The notes beneath the pieces are model-generated. The model was not told the origin of the DNA, searched no databases, and saw only the letters and a program-made list of their open reading frames with translations. From Calycina herbarum (taxonomy: Eukaryota > Ascomycota > Leotiomycetes > Helotiales > Pezizellaceae): a DNA stretch of 64,000 nt. Both the position numbers and the translations under genes were made by a program. The stretch covers positions 213,581 through 277,580 of the forward strand of contig LLEY01000081.1 of assembly GCA_001414485.1 (NCBI GenBank), given 5' to 3'. Position 1 is the first letter of the stretch. Each line of letters starts with the position of its first letter. This document shows, piece by piece, positions 10,248-21,900 of the stretch.

Positions 10248-10631
10248 TCACTGCAGTGCATCGTCATACCCAACCCAGTGTTCCTCAGCCACATCGTATT
10301 CGGTTCCCACAAAAAAAATCGATAACCCGGCGAACAGTTCCTAACAACTCAACTGACTCATGAAAGTGTCACAAAGTAACACAAACCTGTATTACAGCGT
10401 CGTAGTACAGATCGATCATCGTACTCATGTAATCCTGCGAGTGCACTTCCGGAAGAAAGTACCGGGTGAGGATACTGCATTGTCAACTTTCAAGGGAAGA
10501 GGATAAAACAAGCGAGGGGGGACAAGGAAGATTCATTACATTTGTGCATAAAAAGAGGCTAATTCGTCAGAAGAAGAAACGTCTATAAGCATGGGGAATA
10601 TCCGAGAACTTCCTCCCTCCGACAACGCCAT
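10248..10631 (-). CDS. Small three-exon hypothetical protein (90 aa)
   Basis: Read on the minus strand as complement(join(10248..10340,10387..10474,10540..10631)). The start is ATG at 10631, with an in-frame stop a few codons upstream. Introns are 46 and 65 nt with GTTTGT...TAG and GTAATG...CAG ends; the second has a TTGACAAT branch-like site. The three exon phases fit (92+88+93 = 273 nt). The product begins MALSEGGSSRIFPML, continues through TRYFLPEVHSQDYMSTMIDL, and ends TEYDVAEEHWVGYDDALQ. The acidic/aromatic composition looks genuinely coding, with no membrane span. The gene lies about 125 bp downstream of the BTB-like gene on the same strand. It could alternatively be a terminal part of that gene, but I found no phase-compatible splice. 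No family is recognised. Confidence 0.45.
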
Positions 10632-10756
10632 CAAGCCCAACAACGTATTTGCATCACCCTTTGATCCTTAAACATACTCATACTCATTGCCTATCCCTCT
10701 CATTCATTCTCACCTATCCTCTACCTTCCAACATTTCCCTCGCCCTATTCCACCCC

Positions 10757-12022
10757 CTACAAAATCCTGTACTCCCCCTCCTCCTCCTTTCTCCGAACCC
10801 CCATTAGCACTAAAAGCCTCGTCTCCGCCTCAGGCCGATCCCCAATAGCCATCTCCCAAGCGCGACTCTGCAAAAGCCTCGGTAGGCGATCCCCCCTTTC
10901 TCCCCCATGTTTGATGTAGCTCTTGAGCCACTCCTTGAGCTTCTCATCAACGCGCTCAGAACACATAGTCATGATGGCTATTTCCGAGAGTTCGCGGATG
11001 TCGATTTCGGTGCAATCTGTTTCCAAGGTTAGCAAATACCGTCATCAACGGAAAAAGAAGGTGAACAAAATGTTTGGCAGGTGGAAAAAAGGGAGAGAAA
11101 AAAACTAACCAGCAACACACTTCTTCAACCTCCCCAAGCTATACTCCCCCACACTCTTCGCCCCCACATTACTCGCCACGATGTTCAACGTGACCTCATC
11201 CAAAAAACTCGTATTCTTATAACTCTCCACATTGATATAAGAAACAAGCATAGCCACCACCCTCGCCGGAACAACATCCTCTTTCTTCTTATCCACAAAC
11301 TTGACGAGATCCGCTTCGAACTTCGGCGCCTCGGAGAGGTAACTCGCACGTACCGTGTAGACCTTTCCTCGCACGATGATGTCTTTTGTTTTGAAGTCGA
11401 AGTCGGATTTGGAACCGGAGCCACCAGAGGAACTATCTTTTTCTTTCGAACCTCCCCCGGAACCTTTGGATGAGGAGCCCCCGCCAGAACCAGATCCAGA
11501 TCCAGATCCCGAGTTTGAATTTGATCCAGAATTACCATTACCATGTGCCCCCGGGAAAAAGCACCCACAATTCCCATGCGCATGTGGTGGATAAGGCATC
11601 TCATAAACATGAGGAAAGACTTGAGGATGTGACATAGCTCTAGGTTTCATCCCCCCACACTCATGCCCACCACATCCCATAACAGGCGGTCCCATATTAT
11701 ACTCCTCAAAGTACGGCACAGGCACCGACATAGAATGTTGAACCGGCATCCTCCTCAACGGTCCCATAGCCAATTGTCTCGGATCAATCCCCGCCATTCG
11801 CGGAGCGAGTTCCTGGTAAGCCGGCATCCTGGTAACTGGTCCAGACATGCCAGACATATAGGTATCAGGCATCGCTCGTCGTCGGCCATACATAGGGACT
11901 GGTTGTCCCATTCCCGCAGCCCCCGGAGAGTGAAGGACATCACGACGTCCACCAGAGGAAGGAGGTAGGTCCCCATAGAGTGCTTGTCGACGGTTGAAAG
12001 GTGCTAACTGCATACCAGCCAT
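10757..12022 (-). CDS. Gly/Ser-rich protein with divergent BTB/POZ domain
   Basis: complement(join(10757..11016,11110..12022)), 390 aa. The start is MAGMQLAPF at 12022; an upstream in-frame ATG at 12178 would add an unlikely leader. The intron is 93 nt (GTTAGT...CAG). Residues 1-160 are Met/Pro/Arg-rich with His/Cys-containing motifs (GCGGHECGG, HGNCGCFF). Residues ~160-207 are a Gly/Ser/Asn low-complexity linker. From ~210, KDIIVRGKVYTVRASYLSEA begins a BTB-like fold, with LVSYINVESYKN and NIVASNVGAKSVGEYSL corresponding to the later BTB helices. The C-terminal exon (CTEIDIRELSEIAIMTMCSE) continues as helices. Many filamentous fungi have expanded sets of such BTB-like proteins with unknown partners. 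The BTB call is moderate. Confidence 0.7.
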
Positions 12023-12754
12023 AGTGAGATGATTGAATAAGGAAGAAGTCGCCGAAGAAGAATCAAAAGGATATCCAAAACTTGACAAAAGCCAAAGTTC
12101 AAGATGGGGGCATTTAAGGGAGTAATTTGAGGGAATTATTGACGGGAGGAAAAACAGGATATCAGAAAGGAATCTCACGTGAAATGAGAAAAAGACAAGT
12201 AAGGGGCTTCAAAGAGTCAAACCAGAGGTATATGTGCTAAGTTTTTCCCTCGAAAACGAAAAAAGTGCGCAATAAGACATAGCCAAGTGTCACCTCTCGT
12301 ATGTAACACCATAGCCGTTGGCATCTGACAACACCATGACCTCTTCCCGTCTGTCATATGTAGCAACAAACCAACGTGTAAAATGCACAAACCCTGCGGA
12401 CTACATACCGTTTCGACGATAAAAAAATCACGTGGGAGGCACTACTTGCAAACAAACGCCAATCGAATTTCGTATCTGACAAACCGGGAACCCAGAAACA
12501 TCGGGAATATACAATTATTTTGGCGGGACGAACCTGCTGCTGTGACTTTGCCACTCCCGAGAAAAGCAAATGTGTCCGCATGAACCCTTTACCCGCATTA
12601 TTGTTCGCAAAAAAAGCCACTCACAATGTATCGATCGTACCGTCCCGAGATTTGGTAGAACCTAGACCATTCTTAGATCAGAGAGCTGCATTTGGAGAAG
12701 TACATCGAAGCGTCGTATTTTGCTTCCCATCCACTCGATCCTCAAGTCTAGCCC
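12023..12754. other. Intergenic region
   Basis: No supported gene. It contains the promoter of the BTB-like gene (pointing left) and the 3' flank of the Mpv17-family gene. Confidence 0.5.
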
Positions 12755-13677
12755 CTAGTACTTGGGTCCACCGGGATGTCCACCAGGGTAGTCGTCGCCT
12801 GGTCTCGATCGATTTTGGTCGTCGTTATATCTCTTTCGGAGGGCCTGGAGGCGCTTCTTCTTTGTGACCGAGTTGACATATGTGCCAATGAAGAATGCGA
12901 TAATGTTGAAAAATGGAACCCAGGTGTGTTCGGGAAGGAATTTCTGTGCAAAGGCCAGACACAGCGGGGAAGAGATCCAGCTGACCCTCATGACAGGCAT
13001 GAATCCCGCTTTCCACGTCGCATGAACTTGGTGGATGGTCTTAGCGCCGGCAATTATGGCCATTGATATGAGGTAGACGGAGTTTTGGACGGGGGCAATC
13101 TTTCACACTTGATCAGCATCATTCTGTATAACACACGATGGACCACTTACGAGCAAGTTGCTGACCAGAATCTGGAGAATCTTGGATTTCAAACTCGTAC
13201 GTCCCTTGAAGAGCTTCTGGAGAATACTGATCAAAACATGGCCCAATGGCGCGCTGATGAAGGCGCCATATGCCGCCATCTTGGGAACGCGGGCTGTGAA
13301 GTAGTGACCATTCTTGTTGCGGTCCTTTGCGATCCACGAGGCCAAGATCTCCTGCAAAGCCGAAAGTGTGCCCGACGTGAGCATCTTTGTTCGCAGGGGA
13401 TTCGTCTGAAGCTGCTTCAAGTATGCCTGCGTTCTTTTCGTCAGCGATTGACGGCGCCAGCCCGATCTTGGGATTGATCACGTACCGCCAAGTAACCCTT
13501 CGTGCCCTCATTTGCCTTTCCACCGGTCAAGGCAGCGCCGACATTGTGTACCATATCGTGTTTGCCGTCCAGGAGGGTGGCCCGTATACTGTCGACGCCT
13601 TTTGGCAGAGCTGGAAGAGCGGCATCAACCGCTGGGCCAGTCTGCTTGATGACATCCTTCTCGAACTTGACCGACAT
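12755..13677 (-). CDS. Mpv17/PMP22-family membrane protein
   Basis: complement(join(12755..13099,13151..13426,13486..13677)), 270 aa, phase 0 at both introns (51 and 59 nt). The N-terminal ~64 residues are family-unspecific (MSVKFEKDVIKQTGPAVDAA). The Mpv17/PMP22 domain then starts with AYLKQLQTNPLRTKMLTSG and LSALQEILASWIA. It continues with ARVPKMAAYGAFISAPLGHV and a last part containing the family-typical WKAGFMPVMRVSWISSP and WVPFFNIIAFFIGTYVN. The C-terminus is basic, then Pro/Gly-rich. Family members are four-helix proteins of the peroxisomal or inner mitochondrial membrane. The NPLRTKMLTSG form is like peroxisomal PMP22 and the Woronin-sorting-complex protein of filamentous fungi, so a peroxisomal location is plausible. 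Location cannot be decided from sequence alone. Confidence 0.85.
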
Positions 13678-13854
13678 TGTGTAGGGTGACCAGTAGTAAA
13701 TCTGCCTTGGATCGCGGGTTAGCCAGATGATGAAGTCGCAATTGTATTGCGGGGTGTGGAGGAGGTGGTGGGTGTTGATGGTGAGATGGGAGGGCCGGGC
13801 AAGTCTGTTTACCTGTTGAGGTCGGGGGACCCTGCCGAGGTACCAGTACCAGCC

Positions 13855-13876
13855 GGAGATGGAGATGGAGATGGAG
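13855..13876. repeat. GGAGAT hexanucleotide repeat
   Basis: Three and a half perfect GGAGAT units upstream of the Mpv17-family gene. Confidence 0.85.
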
Positions 13877-14974
13877 CTTGTCGCGATGAACAGACGAGGC
13901 GGCTGTTGTAGCGCGCGCAAAAGAAAGAAAGGGGTTGGGGCAACTGACCGTTCAATTCAATCTGGCACGTCCTCTCGTGACGGGTTGGTGGCGATTGATG
14001 GGAGGAGATGGTGTTGTGGTGTTTTGTTGGGCAAGCAAAAGCAAATGCGACAGGTGAGCGCAAGAGGAGGTGCGACAGCGAATGGCTCCAGGAACAGGGG
14101 TATCCAATTGGAGCCGAGCCGAGGGGCTGTGAGTACAAGGGAAAGCGGCACTGAATATATTGACAACTCATAAAAGAATCTTCATTTTCCTCAACTATTG
14201 GAATTCTTATTTTTGATGCTGGCTCAAAGCTTAAAGTTTTAGTGCAATTGCTTGATATATTGGAGTAGAACCTCGAAGTAATGCAGCAAAACACAGTAAA
14301 AAGAAGCTGAGTCTAGAACATCCATAGACCGCCGCTTTCCTCTCCCAGTGGGGCGTCTCGCTCAACGACATCTCCCCTCTCACTCACTCACCGTCCACGA
14401 CCGAGTTGCTTCCACAAATAAACTGGAAACGGACCGCTGCAATTCGACCGAGAGTTACTGTATATGGACAGTACACATATGTATGTACAGCACCGTATCT
14501 ACCCATTGGGGTTAGTTCTCCACACTGCAAATGGCAGTCCAGGCCATGGATGCCTCGAGGAGTGTTCTCCTTGGTCGAGCCCATTCTAGCAAAAAATGTG
14601 CCGACAGTGCTCTGCATATGCAAGATAGAGTGGTGTGCATGTACTACAGTGGCCATAAGACTTCGCCTTGTCCTCTATCTTTACCCATCGCAAGGCCTTT
14701 CTCGATTTGCGTCCAGTAACTAGATGGTTCCGAGCATCGAGAACACAAGTTGGAAGCAGCATGCTTTGTGCCTTCCAAAGTTGTTTTTGTCGAAAAGAAA
14801 GTCTGAACATGCTGATGGTTCAAGCCGGATTTCTCCTTCTCGGGATTTCAATTCCAAAGAGCATTTCAAAGTTAGGAGGTAAGAGTATACACCGTTCTCG
14901 GTACATCAGAACGACTAAGAAGCCTTGAGCAATAAACTCAAACGGCTTACGATAATTGAATTGCTTCGTTTTTT

Positions 14975-14997
14975 GGAACAATCAAGCTAATTGTTCC
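14975..14997. repeat. Perfect inverted repeat (8-bp arms, 7-nt loop)
   Basis: GGAACAAT and ATTGTTCC flank a 7-nt loop. The same GGAACAA/TTGTTCC words occur in the dispersed repeat copies at 32143 and 34880, so this may be a small relic of that family. Confidence 0.55.
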
Positions 14998-15894
14998 AGG
15001 ACTTCTAGCTTGGACAGTTACCTGCTCTCCAGGAAGCTTACAAGTATGGAGAGATCAGGTTTTCTATTCTTCAAAGATTTCATATAAACTTTTGTTTTTT
15101 CTTGCATTTCCTACGCAAACTGGATTACAGTGAGGAGGCATACGCAAAATGGAGCCTGCATCTTACATACAGGAATGAAACCAAGCGACAAACAGGTCAA
15201 ACGAAACACTTCTAGCATCATCTTCTCGTGTCGTGGTGAAATGTTATGGAAACGGTAAGAGATATTTGAAAACAACAGCTCACTCTGTAAACCGGGATAC
15301 AAGAGTATTTCCTAGATATCGCCGCCTCTTTCTGGTAGCCCTCATTTTGATAATTTCAAAGTCCCTTGATTTTGAAAACCAAAATCACAGCTTCGTTCTC
15401 GGTGACTGTTTGTTGCCAAACATAGATCATGTGGAATCATTTTTCTGCTTGTTAAACCAGGCCATGGGTCCTACTTCGACCTTGGTCAGACTTCATGTCT
15501 TGAATCAATCCATTCATCAAGTTCGATTCTTGTCAAACACCCAGTCTCATTTTTTATTGAAGATGGATGGGACGAATAAAGCTTGAATGGTGGTAAGTCC
15601 TCCTCCGCCGTCATCCAACCAGAGTCGTCTTCGGCTAAACTTTGACACCCTGAGGTCTACAGATTCACTCAACAACAACTTCACTTTAAAAATAACTGGC
15701 TCTCCTTCAAAGGCCAGGAGATAAGCCGATATGAACCGACCCTCATTTCCCACAGCTTTAATCTTAGGCAGCCTTGCCGACCGACCCAAGTCCACATCAA
15801 CAAAACACCGAATCCTGCTCTATCTTGAAGATCTCAACACACATTCAAGAGACAAGAACACCCAGTAGTAATCAACCTGTCTGCAACCAAGACA

Positions 15895-17872
15895 ATGTCG
15901 ACAAGTCCCTCTACCAACGGGTCTCCAAAGAAAGCATCGCCTCTGAAGAAGACACCGCAACCCTATGTGCCATCATGCACCCATCTTACCATGACGCGCC
16001 TCTATACCACGGACTACCGATGTACTGTATGCATGCAGCACGGCGCATTAGGATGGCTCTACCGATGTACGCAAGATAGAGAGATGCTCCTGGAGGAAGA
16101 TGATGAGAGGGGTCTTTTCGTAAGTTGGGACTCGTGGACTCTTTGCTACTATGATTCACTGACATCCATCTAGGGAGAATGTACCAAAACTGGTGGTATC
16201 TTTGAAAGATCAGTCTCTCCGCCCCCAAGAAGCCCAGGCGCGCGACTCAACAAGTTCGCCTTCTTGACGGAAGTCACCCTTGAGCAATACTCCACATACA
16301 CCTCAGATCAATTGAGGACCATACTCGAACAGAGAGCCAACGTACGCGTTCGATTCCATTTCCCTCTCTTGGTTCCATCAGCTAACCACCACCCAGGTCC
16401 TCGAAGTTGCCAAAGCCCATAGCCGAGCAGCAAACCCCATCCCCGATATCTTCGTCACCCCTGCAAGTTCCACCGAAAATATACCATCCACAACCCCTCC
16501 TCCTCAAAACAGCCCAAAACCATGGATCCCCATTCCAGGGGGAGAATGCCAATTCAAATGCTGCCACCGCTGCCGTCCTTACTGCAGAGACCGTGCCTAT
16601 CTATCTCTCGTCGGCGTAGCCAAAAGCGACATTCCCATGACAGCAATTACAGGCTTCGGCTTCCACATGTCGCGAAAGCTACCGATTGGAGATGTCGAAC
16701 ATGTCAAGAACCTGGGTTTGAGACCTGTACCGCAGCCAAAACCCGTAAGATCTTTTTCTCGCTGGTTGGATGGCTTATCTTTTTATTTGAATGGGAGTAA
16801 TAAGAGTGCTGATAAGAAATCTCAGAAACACGCCCGGGATGAAGATGAAGAGGAGGTTGATGGCCTAGGTATCATTGATGGGATTCCACGAAGTAAGTTC
16901 GCGAAGAAGGAAAGTAGAACGTCTTGGCCAGATCTTACCACCACGACTCCTGCTATTACTTCTGGAAATACATCAGCAGCAACAGGATCGATCTCTCCGT
17001 CTCCCAACCTCAGCGACGAAGACCGTGCTTATATCAGAGCGTTCTTGGAAAACCTCAAACGTACACCAACTAACCCTGACCAAGACACCAACACTCCAGA
17101 TATTAACTACACAGGCACAGGCTCCAACGGCAATAAACCAGATAATGGCAGCAGTGGCACCCCTCTCACCCTTGCACAACCTCTCATGAGTGCCGAAGGT
17201 CGCGCTACCATCGGTGCATACCTAGAAAGCCTTCGACGTGCCCCGAATAACGCTGGCCGAGACGACGACAATGATTCCATGCTCACACTTACAAATGACG
17301 ACCCTCTCCCCCCACCACCGCCCTCTAAAATCCTCAGAAGCAACTCTACACCACCAGCATCCCCATCTCAAGCACCTTTCAATGATCAGTCACCACACCC
17401 CAACCCACTAACCTCAAATCCACCCAACCCCTCCCTCCCAAAACGCACACTTCGTCCGAAACCCAACCGCTCAAATCTCAATCTCGCACTCGCAATCACC
17501 ACTCCTCTTCCCTCTGAGACAGTAGAGGAACTAGATGACATCGAAGCTCGGAGACCATTGACGCCTATGGAAGCTAAGGAAGCCAAGCAGGGCGTTTTTG
17601 GGAAATTGCCGCTTGAAGTTGGTGATGGAGTGGCGGTTATGGAGGAGGGCGTCGGGGGTCATTTTGCGGATTTGATGGATTGTGAGGACGGCATTGAGGG
17701 GGAGGGGGAGATGGATGGGATGGGGGTCAAGGTTGTTGAGGAAGTAGGGGGTGATAAGTTGCCGAATGGGGAACAAGGAGAGGGCAAGAACGGGGCTTTG
17801 AAAGAGGAAGAGCGAAAGGAAACCAACGGGCTTCAAATTCAAGGACTCGAGAGTTTGATGACGCAAGTTTAA
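15895..17872 (+). CDS. Cysteine-rich protein of unknown function (622 aa)
   Basis: join(15895..16119,16174..16341,16397..17872); introns are 54 and 55 nt, both at phase 0. The N-terminal third has clustered cysteines. Exon 1 has YRCTVCMQHGALGWLYRC, exon 2 starts GECTKTGG, and exon 3 has GGECQFKCCHRCRPYCRDRA, so three blocks could build one zinc-binding module split over three exons. A short segment (MTAITGFGFHMS) follows, then a long acidic, Ser/Thr/Pro-rich and probably disordered region. This holds a duplicated unit: LSDEDRAYIRAFLENLKR at about residues 335-352 and MSAEGRATIGAYLESLRR at about 394-412. The C-terminus is Gly/Glu-rich. I do not recognise the family; the cysteine pattern is likely conserved in related fungi (inference). 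Reading exon 3 alone from ATG 16637 would miss two-thirds of the cysteine module. Confidence 0.75.
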
Positions 17873-17992
17873 GTGTGAGGACCGTCTGGGAAATGTTCTA
17901 CTACTATTGGACATACAAACCTGGCGGACGAGAAGAACAAAAAATTGTGTTTGGTCGGAAGGGATAGGTGTCAGGAAAAAAAATTGTTATTG

Positions 17993-18011
17993 GAGAGAGA
18001 GAGAGAGAGAG
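17993..18011. repeat. (GA)n microsatellite
   Basis: An uninterrupted GA run of nine units in the 3' flank of the cysteine-rich gene. Confidence 0.9.
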
Positions 18012-18596
18012 CATGGAGTTTACGGATGGATACATACAAAATTGTGCTTTGATTTTCACCATTTTCATCATTTTCATCCACGAGAAAAAGGGGAGTAGGA
18101 GTTCTGGATGGGAGTTGAAGGCTGGATTTTCTGTATCGTGTGCTACAAGATGACGACTGACCTCGAAAAGGGGGGGATGACGTGGTATTCTTACAGCAGA
18201 CTGAGAAAACAGAGCAGAGTAGTTATGATCTTCTAAAATGAAAAGAAATAAATTGAAAAGAGTCTGCAGAAGTATGCTTGAAGATTTATTTAAAACCTTA
18301 ATTGGATAAACGATCTCACGTGACAGGTAGGTACTCTTTGCACAGCCACATTTGCTTTGACCTTACGCATATTTTGTTACACATCGATTTTTCCGAAATT
18401 TTATTTGATTCCCGGAATCAAATAAAAATGGCACCGCACCACGACTTCAGTTTACACATGAAACAATCGACTCCTCTAAAGTATGCCTGCGAAACGACCT
18501 GATTTCCAATCCCCCGTGGGGCTCCACGAAAGGGAAAGTCGACATTAATATTCTTCTATTCGTATCAGAAAAGAAAGAGCCATCCCTCTAACGTAT

Positions 18597-18884
18597 TATT
18601 TCGTTACTTCGTTATTCTAGTAGTTTAGAATAATAAAATATAATAAAAATAATTACTGAAATAACAAGAAAAGTTGTACTCGAGTAATTTCTGGTATTTT
18701 ACTTTGTTGTTCTAGAAGTTTAGGATAATGAAATAGAATAAAAGGAAGATGCGAAGATAATGATTAGAGTATAACTTCTTGATCCTATTTTTCGTCGTCT
18801 TATGATAGGATTCGTGAAATGGTTGTCATGCAAAGGTATTTTACTTCGTCATTCTAGTTGTTTGGAGATAACGAAACCAAAAAA
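18597..18884. repeat. Triplicated AT-rich ~50-bp segment
   Basis: Three related segments begin near 18597, 18694 and 18835. Each has TATTT(T)ACTTYGTYRTTCTAG, then TTTAGRATAA / TTTGGAGATAA, then AATAAAA- or AACCAAAA-like sequence. Spacers are unrelated. It lies just beyond the stop codon of EFL1. Confidence 0.6.
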
Positions 18885-18949
18885 ACTAACTCCATAACAA
18901 TGTCCCTCCCATCTAACCTCTCCCCACCCATCCCATCCACACCCCCTTT

Positions 18950-21900
18950 TTACCGCTTAAGCGTCTTCTGCTTCTCCGCATCCTTAACCACCTTCCTCCC
19001 CTGCACAACAAGCCCCTTCCTACTCCGAACCTTATCCATATACCTCTTAGCCACATTCTCCTTATCAGCAAGCTCCCCCAGATCCTCAAGATCATCCTCC
19101 GTAAACGGAACCCAAAACGGGTCCTCATCCAGAATCTCATAGCCCTGGAATATCAACTGCGGACTCGCAGCACCACTCGTTCGCTTCCGAATCTCATCCG
19201 AGAACCCAAATGATTCAGCGACAGGCAAAAGAGAAACAATAGTGTAAAACGGTGTTCCCTCATTAAGAGCCTCGCTCAAAATCCTGCCTCGTCTCCTCGT
19301 CAGGACGTCATATACACGCCCCAGAACATCAGTGCTGGCTTGGATTTCGCAGGAGTACATGGCTAGGAGGAGACGCGGACTCCAGTCTAAGAAGCCATCT
19401 TTTATCGCTGAACGGATAGTTTTGAGGACTTCCCCGGTGATGCGACCTAATTTATCGTTTACCGAGGAGTGATCTTCAGTCGAGGGTGTGACTGTGAATT
19501 CTTCAAGGAAAACGGCTAGACCTTGAACGGGTTCGTTGCAGAGAGGACCTCGGGCGGTGGAGAGTTGGAAGGCGTAGAGGATTTTATCGGCGAAATCTCG
19601 TGCTGTGAGGGTGCTTCCTACTTGTCGCTCTTCTGGAGCTATTTCTCCGAGACTGGAATAGTTAGCTTGGATACTATACAAAGAGTTGAACGAGACTTAC
19701 AATCGACCACAGATATTATCTTTGGTATTGTCAACCAGAATATTTGGTCCTACTCGTCGTGGACCAAATGCTGAAATTCGATCAACAGCATTCGCCCAGA
19801 TATCCTGTTGGCCAGCTTTTGCAAACAGTTCTTGAAGCTGCTTCTTGAACTCTGGGGGCGATAGAGCTCGTGCGGTATCCAAAGCGGCATCTGCATCGAC
19901 ATCTTCTGAATCAGAATCCTCCACGGTACCCGCGCCTTGCTTACTCTTCTCTTCAGCTTGTCTTTGCGAGTAAGATTTCTGTACCGCAGCAGAATTCTTG
20001 ATGAGAAAGTTTGTCACCTCTATAGGTAGTGGCATAACTCGAAGTCTGACGGAAACTTGTTTCGATGGGGTCACCGCGATGACAGTACCTCTTCCAAGCT
20101 CCTTATTCGCAGGTGGTTTCATTTCTTCTGCACGAACGATCGTTTCTCGATATGGAACAATTGGTTCTCCGACTTCGATCTCGCAATTTGCGAATCGCTC
20201 TTTGAGATCTGTCAAGCATCTCTCGAGATGCAATTCTCCAGCAGTAAGTAGAACATGCTCTCCACTGGCAAATTGCTCGTATTCAGCACAAGGATCACTT
20301 TGGACAAGTAACTTCAGTCCAGCAATCATTTTGTCCAGATCTCCAGGCCATGCAGGCTCTAGAGCCACTCGCACTATGGGTTGGGTTCCCATATTGACAC
20401 CAGCCAAGTTGACACTTCCCTCAAGCTGACTACACAGAGTCCCTGATTTTAGAATATGGCCTTCTAAACCACCAATTCCAAAGACTACACCTGCAGGTAC
20501 AGAAGTAAGGGGTTCCAGGCCACGACCCATAAGTAGGTACAAAGCTGTAATCGTAACCTTTTTCGGTTCCGGGGAATTATGTGGATTTGCTGGGGAAAAC
20601 TTGGGTGATAATACGTAAACTTCGTCACCAACTGATAATGTACCAGAATATATTCTAGCAAAACCAATCAAATGTTCTCGACTGGGTGGTTTCTCTTCTG
20701 CTTCTGACTTTCCTAGACTTGCACCACCAAGTGCATTGGTTAGTCCATCAACAGGGTCTACCACTTCTCCCCTTTCTATAGCTTGTGCTCTAGAAATCTC
20801 TGCTCGTTTTCGGATACCCATTTCTCTTGCTTCTTCTGGTGTCAGAGCACCGCCAATACCACCACGCCGCTTGTTCTCTGGGAGCTCGCTTTCGGGTATT
20901 GATACCATTTTACTGACGTATGCAACAACCGGATCGTTTTCGGAGCTTTTCGACTTGATCATTGCTTCCCGGATATTTGGGTCAACATGAGAAGATCCGG
21001 GAGAGTTTTCGATGAGAGCGGGAAGTCGGCTTTCTTGAGCGACGGGGGGTGATGGTAATGATTCGATACAAGAAACCAGAAGTGCTGTTGATATAGGTAA
21101 CCAGGCAGCGAAAAGAGTAGTGAGGATAGCGCGGGGATCTCGAGACCGTAAAACATGTGCTGGAAGAGTAAGATTTAGGCCCTTTGTAATTTTTTCAACC
21201 AAGGCTGGGTCCCTAAAACGAGTCAGTACATGATGTTGAAAATTATTTAATTACAATGGGAAAGAAAGGAGAAAGGAGAAAGTGTCTACTCACCCCTTGC
21301 CGTTATCACCACCTGTAGTAGCCGAATATACTGCCCAGATTTGTTCAAGAACTAGTTGGACAAACATAGGTTTGAGATTTCGACCCTTCAAGTGCTTCTG
21401 TGATAAAACTTTCTTGGTCTTTGGATCTAAATAGAAATCTCCCCAAAGTACCTTCTCCATCGCAGTCCGCTTTATGCCCAATTTCTTTTCGTACAAACTT
21501 GCAAATTGTCGTACCGTAAATGCCCATCCATCTATCGCGCTGCTAAAAATTACATTATTCTTTTCAGGGGCAAAGTAAATATCCTCGTCATCTTTCTCTT
21601 CGAAATCAGCACTTGCGGACATGCTATCGGTATCGACTGAAGTTCCATTTTTGCCATCCGCATCTTTGCCTGTTCTCTCCTGTTCTTTGGCGGCAGCAAC
21701 TCTCTCTTCCACGCGCTCTCTCCAATTCAGATCTTCCTCCATTCTCTCGCCCTGGAAAAAACTACCAAGCACAGCATTAACTTGTTCCAGTAACTTGCTG
21801 AGATGTGTATATGCTTCCGCCGGAGTCATCTTCAACTCGGTAATCAGCCTATCCATCTTATTGATAACCAACAAAGGCTTCATATGTTCCACCCAAGTTT

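Larger units (their letters stand above)
13678..15894. other. Long intergenic region
   Basis: No convincing gene on either strand; open frames here have poor composition and no splice support. It contains a GGAGAT hexamer repeat (13855-13876) and a hairpin (14975-14997), and ends in the CA-rich leader of the gene at 15895. Confidence 0.5.
17873..18949. other. Intergenic with repeats
   Basis: No gene is supported. It contains a GA microsatellite and, from 18597, three similar AT-rich ~50-bp segments. Confidence 0.5.

Noticed and set aside
15233..15586. 117-aa frame in the 13.7-15.9 kb gap
   Set aside because: Low-quality composition, no homologous features, no splice-compatible neighbours.
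16342..16396. GTTCGATTCC word suggesting a tRNA
   Set aside because: It lies in intron 2 of the cysteine-rich gene and lacks cloverleaf complementarity.
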